From assembly GCA_002897635.1 (NCBI GenBank), contig BDTD01000008.1, positions 1-41,471 on the forward strand: a DNA stretch of 41,471 bases. The letters run 5' to 3'. The position numbers and the translations under genes were made by a program. This stretch comes from a bacterium BMS3Abin11. Its GTDB lineage: Bacteria > Pseudomonadota > Gammaproteobacteria > BMS3Bbin11. A model generated the notes under the pieces. That model was not told where the DNA came from and did not search any database. It saw only the letters and a list, made by a program, of their open reading frames with translations. This document shows, one piece after another, positions 6,179 through 13,771 of the stretch (the first letter of the stretch is position 1; every line of letters starts with the position of its first letter).

Positions 6179-7678
6179 TTACACGGGATCAAGACTATGT
6201 CGCCATCGTGTGACTGCTTTATCGAAAATCACTCTACTCTCCGGCGGGCCCCAACTGCCTGCCGGGTAGCTTTGTAATGGTTGTACATCCTTCGACCAGG
6301 CATCAACCACCTGATCCACAATTCGCCAGGCATATTCTACTTCATCATCGCGCAGGAAAAGGGAGCGGTCACCGCCCAGTACATCTAGCAGCAGACCTTC
6401 ATAAGCATCAACCTTTACCTCACCTTCGTCCAGCAGTGACGCGTTGAGACTTACCTGTTGCGTGTTCATTTCCAGACCGGGTTGTTTAGCAGTCACTTCA
6501 ATACGAACACAGTTACAGGGCTGAATACCCAGGATCAACCAGTTTTGTTTCATCCCCTCTTTACTGACATCACGGAAAAGCTGCTGAGGAGGATGACGAA
6601 AACAGATGGAAATCATTGACTGGCGTCGTGCCATACGTTTGCCGGTACGCAGATAAAAAGGTACACCCCGCCAGCGCCAGTTATCGATGTAAAGCTTCAG
6701 CGCAGCATAGGTTTCGGTATTGCTGGTGGACGGCACATCCCGCTCATCGGTATAAGCCGGAACCTTTACATCTCCGATATTACCAGCAGCATACTGCGCC
6801 CGGAATGCCCGTGTTGATAAATCTTCTGCTGTAATAGGGCGTATGCATTTCAACACTTTGACCTTTTCATCACGCAGATCTTCAGCATCCATCGTCGCGG
6901 GGGGCTCCATCGCAACCAGTGTCAGCAACTGCAGCAGATGACTTTGTATCATGTCACGCATGGCACCACTGCCATCATAGTAGGCGGCACGAGTTCCGAC
7001 CCCCGCCGTTTCCGAATGTGTGATCTGTACGTGATCAATATAATTTCGATTCCACAGCGGCTCCAGCATGGTATTGGCGAAACGGAACACATTGACATTT
7101 TGTACCGTGCCTTTACCCAGATAATGGTCAATACGAAATATCTGCTCTTCCTTAAGATGCTGGCTGATCTCCAGTTGCAGTTTCTGTGCGCTTTGTAAGT
7201 CATAGCCAAAAGGTTTTTCGATGACGACGCGGCGCCAGCCTGTTGTTTCATGCAGCAACCCATTGTCACCCAGGCCATCAACTACCAGGCCAAACTCTGC
7301 AGGTCGGATCGCCATGTAGAACGCGATGTTGGCAGACAGGGTTCCAGCTGAAATTCTCTCTTCCAGCTGCTGCTTTAATGATGGCCAGATATCTGCCTGG
7401 TTATAATCGACTCGGATGTAGCTAAGCCTGCATGCAAAACGTTTGAAAGTATCCTCATCAAAACGGCCTGCCACACTTTCTTCAATCCAGCTTCGTACTT
7501 CAGCAACACATTTTTCGTTATCCCAGTCACGTCGACCGGTAGCAATGATTTTTGTCTCAGGGCATAGTTGACCTGCTTTTTCAAGCAAGTACAGCGCCGG
7601 CATCAACTTGATTTTCGATAGATTCCCCGTGGCTCCAAAGATGACCAGAGTAGACGAATCCATTTTCATAACTGACAT
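6179..7678 (-). CDS. zwf: Glucose-6-phosphate 1-dehydrogenase
   Basis: A 499-residue enzyme oxidising glucose 6-phosphate to the lactone with NAD(P)+. It has the nucleotide-binding GATGNL (15–20), EKPFG (154–158) and the active-site signature RIDHYLGKG (182–190). In most family members the last residue is Glu (GKE), and here it is Gly. The catalytic His and Asp are kept. The GAGG ribosome site of zwf lies in the tail of the truncated gnd-like frame 3 bp upstream, so translation may be coupled to it. With pgl it completes the oxidative branch to 6-phosphogluconate. Confidence 0.96.
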   Translation of the reverse strand: MSVMKMDSSTLVIFGATGNLSKIKLMPALYLLEKAGQLCPETKIIATGRRDWDNEKCVAEVRSWIEESVAGRFDEDTFKRFACRLSYIRVDYNQADIWPSLKQQLEERISAGTLSANIAFYMAIRPAEFGLVVDGLGDNGLLHETTGWRRVVIEKPFGYDLQSAQKLQLEISQHLKEEQIFRIDHYLGKGTVQNVNVFRFANTMLEPLWNRNYIDHVQITHSETAGVGTRAAYYDGSGAMRDMIQSHLLQLLTLVAMEPPATMDAEDLRDEKVKVLKCIRPITAEDLSTRAFRAQYAAGNIGDVKVPAYTDERDVPSTSNTETYAALKLYIDNWRWRGVPFYLRTGKRMARRQSMISICFRHPPQQLFRDVSKEGMKQNWLILGIQPCNCVRIEVTAKQPGLEMNTQQVSLNASLLDEGEVKVDAYEGLLLDVLGGDRSLFLRDDEVEYAWRIVDQVVDAWSKDVQPLQSYPAGSWGPPESRVIFDKAVTRWRHSLDPV

Positions 7679-7681
7679 TAA

Positions 7682-7795
7682 TCAGACCTCATGTTTGCCG
7701 GATACCATATCCTTTATGCTATGTTCATTCATACTTAGGGCAAGATCCTGGCCCATAACGGCAAGACCGATAAGTCCAATGTCTGCCTGTGGCAT
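7682..7795 (-). pseudogene. gnd: Truncated N-terminus of 6-phosphogluconate dehydrogenase
   Basis: A 37-codon frame with a strong ribosome site (AGGAG, 9 bases before ATG). It opens MPQADIGLIGLAVMGQ and continues DLALSMNEH, the Rossmann-fold N-terminus of 6-phosphogluconate dehydrogenase (GLIGLAVMGQNLALN in relatives). After ~25 residues the similarity ends (SIKDMVSGKHEV), then a TGA falls 3 bp before the zwf start. The rest of the ~480-residue enzyme is missing from the window. It is best read as the stub of a gnd–zwf operon after a large deletion. It could survive as a leader that couples translation into zwf. Confidence 0.75.
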
Positions 7796-8027
7796 AATAG
7801 TAGCTCCTGTTACGTATTCATTGCATAAATTAGTTCATACAGATTCTAACGTAAATATCAATTCAGTTTTTCGCACGGTATACGAATTCATTTTTTTGTG
7901 CTGGCACACAGTTATGGATCTCATCTTTCATGGCTAGTTCCTTTCCTTTTTTATTTTTTCCAGAAAACATCACATTCAATTGAAACTATGCGATTATCTT
8001 TATAGGATGTTACATTGCTTATCATTT

Positions 8028-8102
8028 CGAAATAAAGGGGTCGGAGTCGAAGTGCGACTCCGACCCCTTTATTTCGCACTTCGACTCCGACCCCCTTTAT
8101 TT
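8028..8102. repeat. REP-like palindromic repeat cluster
   Basis: AATAAAGGGGTCGGAGTC occurs once forward and twice in inverse form (GACTCCGACCCCTTTATT and CGACTCCGACCCCCTTTAT), with AAGTGCG/CGCACTT between. The DNA can form alternative long hairpins. It ends 18 bp before the next gene. Shorter relatives of the AAAGGGGTC motif occur near 41068. Such GGGGTC palindromes are common intergenic REP-type elements. Confidence 0.7.
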
Positions 8103-8119
8103 CTACCAGGACTAGACAG

Positions 8120-9082
8120 ATGAAAAATAAAATTACAGTCATTCTACTTCTTCTAATTTCATTCTCTGCCACCAGCAGAGCCAGCGCACCGCAACTGGGT
8201 GAATGGCAATTGTTGTTTGATAATGATGATGGTCGTGCTGTTGCTATAGATGTCTATCGTGAAACACCCGTTATCCTCGATAAAGAAGGGCATATTTACT
8301 TCCTTAATAAGGAAATCGGTAAGGAAGCAACGGGTGACTGGTTTGGTGAAGTCTACGAAAACTGGCAGAAAGTCTCAGGTGGTGGTGAAGCCATGGATAT
8401 CAGCATCGACGACGATGGTGTGCCATGGGTGGTAGGCCTTAAAAGTAACAAAATCTATCACCTGGATGGTGATTTCGCCGGCCCGAATCGAGGATGGATA
8501 GAGTACCCGGGTAACGGAAAAGCAAAACGCATATCCGTCTCCAGGGAAAATAGAACACCCTACATGATTGGTGCCGTCAGTGGCCGGATATTCAAGGGTG
8601 AAAATAATGGCTGGACTGCTCTCGATGAAAAACTTCTCGATTCATCCGGCAAAGAAATATCTGGCACATTAAATGCGCTGGATCTATACGCCATGTCATA
8701 CAATGCTGTGGGTAATGATAAACCCGAATGGCGTGACCTTGTTTTTGCCATTAATCAGGATAAACGAATCTTCCTTCACGTGCCAGAAAAAAAAGCCTGG
8801 TTAGAATTACCCGGAAATGCGCGTGCTTCAGCCGTTGTAGCCTCCGGCAAGCTAGTTTACATCATAGGTGAAGACAATAAATTTTACGGTCTCGACCTAT
8901 CTGATGGCAAAATATGGGATACTGCCGGCGCAGGAACAGGCCAGGATCTTGCTTTCAGTCAGGTAAATATTTTCCAGCCATTTATTCGTCAAAATGGTAA
9001 AAGTATCCCCTCTTCAACCTACCGCTATATCTGGACTATTGGTGATAAAGGACGAGTATATAGAGCCTTTGTTGCCTACTGA
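8120..9082 (+). CDS. Secreted tectonin-like β-propeller protein
   Basis: A 320-residue protein with a signal peptide ([21 protein letters not shown]). The mature part has repeats of ~40–50 residues ending in patterns such as GVPWVVGLKSNKIYHL, RTPYMIGAVSGRIFKG and KLVYIIGEDNKFYGL. This is the W/G-rich blade pattern of tectonin (TECPR) β-propellers, which bind carbohydrates or surfaces. There are no catalytic residues. It is followed by a 9-bp-stem hairpin (9079–9110), then a lipoprotein gene on the same strand. It probably acts in the periplasm or outside the cell, with unknown ligand. Confidence 0.75.
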   Translation: MKNKITVILLLLISFSATSRASAPQLGEWQLLFDNDDGRAVAIDVYRETPVILDKEGHIYFLNKEIGKEATGDWFGEVYENWQKVSGGGEAMDISIDDDGVPWVVGLKSNKIYHLDGDFAGPNRGWIEYPGNGKAKRISVSRENRTPYMIGAVSGRIFKGENNGWTALDEKLLDSSGKEISGTLNALDLYAMSYNAVGNDKPEWRDLVFAINQDKRIFLHVPEKKAWLELPGNARASAVVASGKLVYIIGEDNKFYGLDLSDGKIWDTAGAGTGQDLAFSQVNIFQPFIRQNGKSIPSSTYRYIWTIGDKGRVYRAFVAY

Positions 9083-9110
9083 CCTGCAGCACAAACAAAT
9101 GGCAGGTCAG
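9079..9110 (+). terminator. Hairpin after the propeller gene
   Basis: CTGACCTGC and GCAGGTCAG form a perfect 9-bp stem around a 14-base loop, overlapping the stop codon of the propeller gene. No T-run follows, so it may act as an mRNA 3' stabiliser or a weak terminator. Confidence 0.45.
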
Positions 9111-9228
9111 TTGCATGAAAAACATGGTATGAAATCAGAGCCTCCCTGGCAAAAGACGTGACCTGTGCTATGATAATCAGACAACAGGGAACAAATAGAC
9201 GCCGAGATGCAATGATACTGCACCGACT

Positions 9229-9795
9229 ATGAAACGACTTTTCATCCTTACTGCACTGGGCTTCTTCCTGGTCGGTTGCGCCACAAACCAGAACAGTGTA
9301 AAGAAGAGGTTCCTGTCTGATGTAAAAGCTGGTAGCACCCTCAGAGTCAACAGTCCTTTGACAGTCCCTGCGGGTGAAGTTCGCGCATCCCTCCAGTTCA
9401 GTAAGCAGTTGAGAACCCCGGGGGAAGTAAATAAATGGGAGCCATACTGCCAGATGGTCGTCAATACGATAGACAAACAGGATAAAGAGATTCCCGCTAT
9501 CGACTTTCGCATCACGCGTGTAGTTCGCGACCAGGAACCCTTTACCCGCATAAAAAATTCAAAGAGGACAATGATTGCATCAACGTCGGATGATCTCTCA
9601 TTTTTGTCTAGCAGTGCGATTACCACATGGCTGATAAAAACCTATCTATATCTCGAATCAGACCAGTATCCTGATATATATCGCCTTGTTTGTGGCCAGG
9701 CCTGGGACAGTTATCTTTCCAGGCGAATGTACATGGAAGAATTTAATGACGCCGTAGGAACGTACTTAAGCATCCTGCCTGCTGAGTCGAAATAG
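9229..9795 (+). CDS. Hypothetical lipoprotein
   Basis: A 188-residue protein with a clear lipoprotein signal (MKRLFILTALGFFLVGC, lipobox LVGC, C17). The mature chain has β-rich stretches (RVNSPLTVPAGEVRASLQF, CQMVVNTIDKQDKEIPAIDFRITRVV) and a final helical part containing CGQAW. I recognise no domain. It sits between two other exported proteins on the same strand, suggesting an envelope role. Confidence 0.75.
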   Translation: MKRLFILTALGFFLVGCATNQNSVKKRFLSDVKAGSTLRVNSPLTVPAGEVRASLQFSKQLRTPGEVNKWEPYCQMVVNTIDKQDKEIPAIDFRITRVVRDQEPFTRIKNSKRTMIASTSDDLSFLSSSAITTWLIKTYLYLESDQYPDIYRLVCGQAWDSYLSRRMYMEEFNDAVGTYLSILPAESK

Positions 9796-9970
9796 CCTGT
9801 TTAGGATAAAATTTTGGCACGTTAAGTCAAGATATATACGCATATACAGGTAAACTGTGTCATCCAGTCTTTCAACTGGTGGCTTGTAAAAAATGTCATG
9901 AAGACCATATAGTAGAAGATTGCGTTGGTTGATACAAAATCATGCTCAATCACAAAACCAGGTATTTTAA

Positions 9971-10891
9971 ATGAGAATTATATTTAGATATAAAAAAAAA
10001 TTTGTTGTTGCTTCGGCTGTCGTTACAGGTACAACAGTACTGGTATCTGGCTGTGTAACAGTTCCGGAGCAAACACAAATCGTCAAAAAGGAACTGGATA
10101 AAGATCGTTCAATTAGCATCAACAATTGCGATATCGAACAGGCTCAATTTTATTCTGATAAAAAGCGCGAAGGTGAAAATGAACTGGATGCAAACAATAT
10201 TACGATACTGAACTGGAATATCTATAAGGGAGAGAAAAGGAACTGGGCAAAAGATTTTCGCCAGCTTAGTAACGGCAAGGATCTTGTGATTATTCAAGAG
10301 GCGCGCCTGACCTCTGAGGTAAAAGAAACACTCAAAAAACAAAGCATACACTGGACACTGAACACCGGTTTTTATGTCAATGATGAGGCCACAGGTGTTC
10401 TTACCGGCTCCAGAGTTAAACCTGTTTCCAGCTGTGGCATGAGAACCACCGAGCCATTTCTGAGACTACCAAAAACAGTCCTGGTCAACGAATACGATCT
10501 TTCAGGTACTGATGAAAGACTCCTGGTCGCCAACATACACAGTATCAATTTTACGCTAGGAACCAAGGTATACGGCAAACAGATTGACGAACTAAAGGCC
10601 GCCATCAACAATCACCAGGGTCCGGTTATCGTAGCAGGTGATTTCAATAGCTGGAGCGATGGCAGGAAAGAGATCGTCGACAACATGGTCACCGATCTTT
10701 CTCTAAAAGCTGTCACCTACAAAAGTAAAAACCGGATTACCATATTCGGCAATGAAATCGACCACGTTTTCTACCGTGGCCTGGAGTCTGTCGCAAGCGA
10801 AGCCAAGCGGGTCACTTCATCGGACCACAATCCAATCAGGGTCACGTTTCGTGTTCCGCCTGATGAAAGGAAAGTAGCTCAGGTAAACTAG
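9971..10891 (+). CDS. Endonuclease/exonuclease/phosphatase (EEP) family lipoprotein
   Basis: A 306-residue protein with a likely lipobox (LVSGC, C28). It has the EEP metallo-hydrolase motifs in order: ILNWNIYKG (~79–87), LVIIQEA (metal-binding Glu ~110), VIVAGDFNSW (Asp/Asn pair), and the terminal SSDHNPI (catalytic Asp-His). EEP enzymes cleave phosphodiesters in nucleic acids, phosphoinositides or sphingomyelin. A membrane-anchored periplasmic form suggests a nuclease or phosphatase acting outside the cytosol, and the substrate is unknown. The stop codon TAG lies inside the terminal repeat of a MITE-like element (10888–11105), so the natural C-terminus may have been altered. Confidence 0.88.
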   Translation: MRIIFRYKKKFVVASAVVTGTTVLVSGCVTVPEQTQIVKKELDKDRSISINNCDIEQAQFYSDKKREGENELDANNITILNWNIYKGEKRNWAKDFRQLSNGKDLVIIQEARLTSEVKETLKKQSIHWTLNTGFYVNDEATGVLTGSRVKPVSSCGMRTTEPFLRLPKTVLVNEYDLSGTDERLLVANIHSINFTLGTKVYGKQIDELKAAINNHQGPVIVAGDFNSWSDGRKEIVDNMVTDLSLKAVTYKSKNRITIFGNEIDHVFYRGLESVASEAKRVTSSDHNPIRVTFRVPPDERKVAQVN

Positions 10892-11105
10892 GGAACCTCT
10901 GATCAATTCATGAACTCGTATCTTACGCCTAAAATATCCAGTTTTTTCGTTGCAAACCTTCGCAATAGCTAGCTATTACGAAGCACATGGATGTACAAGT
11001 GCCGCGATGACAGGATGTCATTGAGCGGCCTTGCGATTTGCGCCTCAAACCTGAATATTTTAGATCGCAATCTACTTCGTCCAGAATTAATCAGAGGTTC
11101 CCTAG
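10888..11105. mobile_element. MITE-like element with ~16-bp terminal inverted repeats
   Basis: The left end CTAGGGAACCTCTGAT is the exact reverse complement of the right end ATCAGAGGTTCCCTAG. Near-matching AATTC/GAATT lies just inside. The ~218-bp element has no gene. It holds an internal palindrome (CTTCGCAATAGCTAGCTATTACGAAG-type, ~10963–10985). Partial relatives of the terminus (TAAGGAACCTCTG, TAAGGATACCTCTATC, TAAGGGTACCTCTA) occur at ~29428, ~32177 and ~38999. It overlaps the stop codon of the EEP gene. Confidence 0.7.
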
Positions 11106-11181
11106 GTTTACGGTTTACGGTTTACGGTTTACGGTTTACGGTTTACGGTTTACGGTTTACGGTTTACGGTTTACGGTTTAC
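11105..11181. repeat. Heptanucleotide tandem repeat (GGTTTAC)11
   Basis: There are eleven perfect head-to-tail copies of GGTTTAC. They begin at the edge of the MITE-like element and end 38 bp before the cti stop codon. Further degenerate copies in the opposite orientation (CTAAACC, GTAACAC) follow. The same heptamer in reverse complement appears three times between thiS and thiG (17076–17096). A 7-bp unit is prone to replication slippage, so copy number probably varies. Confidence 0.9.
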
Positions 11182-11219
11182 GTAATACCTAAACCGTAAC
11201 ACCTAAAACAATCTTTTTA

Positions 11220-13637
11220 TCACCTGTTCTGATATCGATTCAAATCAAACAACCCTGACTGCACTGGTTTTTCCTGTCGGTACTTAGCCTGAAACCAGTC
11301 TGCGACCTGCCAGAGTTTTTGATTAGTTCTCCGCAAACCATAGATACTAACGAAACGTTCATAATCCTGCCTGTTTTTCAGGTTAGCGTAACGCTCAGCA
11401 AATTTATCAATATTTTCAGCCTTTACCTCAAAGAAGAAGTTTGGGTAAGACCCTTCCAACCAGTCAACCACAGTCAATGAATCTTTGCTGTAATCCCTGT
11501 TCTTGCTGTCATCTTCATTACTGAACATAGATGTCACATTTTTATAGGCCTTATTTCGAATGATAGTGAAAGCCAAATCATTTTCTGCTTTCCCACCCAT
11601 TCTGACACGTACAAAGGCCAGGTCTGGAAAGGCAATGAGTACTAAACCATTTATCTTTGCTATTTTTTGCATGGCGATATTTACTCGATGCCTGGCACTG
11701 CTCTTTTTATATCTGCAATTAGCGTTCCCACAGCGGTTTATTGCATCACCTCGTACCAATACCGGTGCCAACTTCTTCTCAATATGCTGGAATAGCTCGA
11801 CCTGAGGATCATCTGTTTTATAACCGGTAACAACATCCTTCTTCATCCAGGTATCATTACTGTTAAGATCTCTTTCCATTCCCGCACGCATACCTTTGTA
11901 CCAACTGTCGCGAATTTCTCTCCGATGGCTGGCTGGCAAAAAAGAAAGATACATATCCTCACCTTCCATGCGCAGAAAATCCATATACAAACGTGTATTC
12001 AGCTGATGTTTTAAATTCCCGAAGACGTTAAAACCAGCAACCAGCAGGTAGTGGATTCGTTCAAAATTTGGGTAATCCAGTACCCACGCGGTCTCAGGGT
12101 AATCTCCAACAAATCCAAAATCAACAGAGGCTGAGTCAAAATGCCTGAAAATAGTCAGTGCTGCATTGGGATTCTTCCCATCTCCGTCCCATAAAAAATT
12201 CATGGCATCCTTGATGTCATGTTGTTTCATTTTTTCAAAATATTGGAATCTTTTTGATACATACTCCTGCTCAAGCTTCAGATATTTCTTCCAGCTAGCA
12301 AACAACCTGACATTGCCTTCCTGGGAAGAAGGGATAGTCAGATAATCTGACACATTCATCAGAAAATCTGGGTTCACCAACATGCTATCTTTTTTCGGGT
12401 CGAGGAAAACCACCCAGAAACGATCTTCAATTACATTCAGTGCAATCATACCGCGGCAAACCGGGCCCTTAATGAAACCTTCGATAAAGAACCGTGCGTT
12501 ATCCAGTAAAAACTCGTAGCGTGAAACCGGTGGTATAACAGCGTAGGTCTTAAATGGATTTGAAGCAACTTTGGGGTCCCAGGAGGGCAACTGCGTGACC
12601 TTGTAAGTCGGCTTTATAAACAGCTCTTTTATTCGCTTCAGGCGTTGTTCAGACAATTCATAAACCACATGGTTTTTAGCGACGATGCTCGCAGGATAGC
12701 GCAGTAACCGATAGTAAAACTTACCGCCAGGATCACCATAGGGACGAACGGTAGAAATTTCATCTATCTCCTGACCTGCAGGTGTCTTCGAACGCACCAA
12801 CCGATAAAATTCACGCACACCCGTACCTTTTATATGTAGATGCCCCTGAAATAAATGCTCATAAAGGTAACGACTAACCAGTTGTTGTTTTAGATCTTTG
12901 CCATTTAGAAAAGACTCCCAGACTTTTATCCGCCTTGACGCCACTGCTGATGGTTTTTTATCTGCCGGTACGGGAGCACCCTGCGCCAGCCATTGCACAA
13001 GAGTACGGTATTCTTCATCACTCAGATTTGGCATAGCAAATGGCATACCCTGGTGGGGAAATTTTTGCTGATACTCATCAAATTCTTTCAGAGTCGGACA
13101 GGCTTGCTTACGATCAAGAGAAATATCTATCTGGTCAGACAGCATGCCCACCCTTGCTTGAGGGGTGATCTGTTTCATCCTGAGCATACGATAAAATACA
13201 GACTGGGTCAGGTTCGCAGCAGGCTCGTTGTCACTTTCATTAAGTACTGCGTGGAAATCCTTCTGGCGCCATTCTTCTGTTGTTTTAGCATCAATCCCCA
13301 GACGTGTCGGTGCCGCGGTTTTGAAACGAGCACCGTTATACACCTTTATCTTACTACTACCTCGCTCGATTCCTGCTGGCGATGACAGCTTCAACTGGCA
13401 TGGCGCATCATAGCAACCATGACATACCACGCAGCGATTTTGTAATATTGGCTTTACCTTATCATCATAGGATATTTTCTCTTTTGGCAAGGTTTGCAAT
13501 AGATCCAGATCAATCGCTGCTTGCTGGGCGGTGATGGATTCATTTTTTCCTGAACAGGATGAAAGAATGAATATTGAACTGATAAATAACAGAAAAACAA
13601 TAGTGGAAGAAGGTTTCTTCAGGTGGCTGATGCGCAT
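11220..13637 (-). CDS. cti: Fatty acid cis/trans isomerase, haem-containing lipoprotein
   Basis: An 805-residue enzyme that converts cis-unsaturated membrane fatty acids to trans forms in the periplasm, a fast membrane-stiffening response to solvents or heat known from Pseudomonas and Vibrio. The c-type haem motif C69-V-V-C72-H73 lies in the diagnostic context CVVCHGCYDAPCQLKLSSP. The N-terminus has a signal with lipobox-like LSSC (C28), so it may be lipid-anchored, whereas Pseudomonas Cti has a plain signal. The length fits the family. It is transcribed divergently from asmA and reads toward the heptamer repeat. Confidence 0.93.
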   Translation of the reverse strand: MRISHLKKPSSTIVFLLFISSIFILSSCSGKNESITAQQAAIDLDLLQTLPKEKISYDDKVKPILQNRCVVCHGCYDAPCQLKLSSPAGIERGSSKIKVYNGARFKTAAPTRLGIDAKTTEEWRQKDFHAVLNESDNEPAANLTQSVFYRMLRMKQITPQARVGMLSDQIDISLDRKQACPTLKEFDEYQQKFPHQGMPFAMPNLSDEEYRTLVQWLAQGAPVPADKKPSAVASRRIKVWESFLNGKDLKQQLVSRYLYEHLFQGHLHIKGTGVREFYRLVRSKTPAGQEIDEISTVRPYGDPGGKFYYRLLRYPASIVAKNHVVYELSEQRLKRIKELFIKPTYKVTQLPSWDPKVASNPFKTYAVIPPVSRYEFLLDNARFFIEGFIKGPVCRGMIALNVIEDRFWVVFLDPKKDSMLVNPDFLMNVSDYLTIPSSQEGNVRLFASWKKYLKLEQEYVSKRFQYFEKMKQHDIKDAMNFLWDGDGKNPNAALTIFRHFDSASVDFGFVGDYPETAWVLDYPNFERIHYLLVAGFNVFGNLKHQLNTRLYMDFLRMEGEDMYLSFLPASHRREIRDSWYKGMRAGMERDLNSNDTWMKKDVVTGYKTDDPQVELFQHIEKKLAPVLVRGDAINRCGNANCRYKKSSARHRVNIAMQKIAKINGLVLIAFPDLAFVRVRMGGKAENDLAFTIIRNKAYKNVTSMFSNEDDSKNRDYSKDSLTVVDWLEGSYPNFFFEVKAENIDKFAERYANLKNRQDYERFVSIYGLRRTNQKLWQVADWFQAKYRQEKPVQSGLFDLNRYQNR

Positions 13638-13771
13638 AGTTTCTCGGATTTAAATGTTCTGTTCGAAAAGATTACATCTCGATCTTTTACAATGACTCTG
13701 CGAAACTGAATACTAACAGGTTTTACCCAACTTTCTAATGAAATGAAACTGTAGAAACTGGAAGGCGATAA

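Noticed and set aside
7863-7931. 22-codon minus-strand frame MKDEIHNCVPAQ with a fair ribosome site
   Set aside because: It is too short and unrecognised. It may be another gene stub upstream of the gnd remnant but cannot be supported.
9858-9932. Open frame with a c-type haem motif CKKCH between the lipoprotein and EEP genes
   Set aside because: It has no start codon and only ~40 codons are open. A single CxxCH in a short frame can arise by chance, though it might be a cytochrome remnant.
10991-11185. Plus-strand frame with repeated YGLRFTV
   Set aside because: This is translation of the MITE-like element and the GGTTTAC tandem repeat, not a protein gene.
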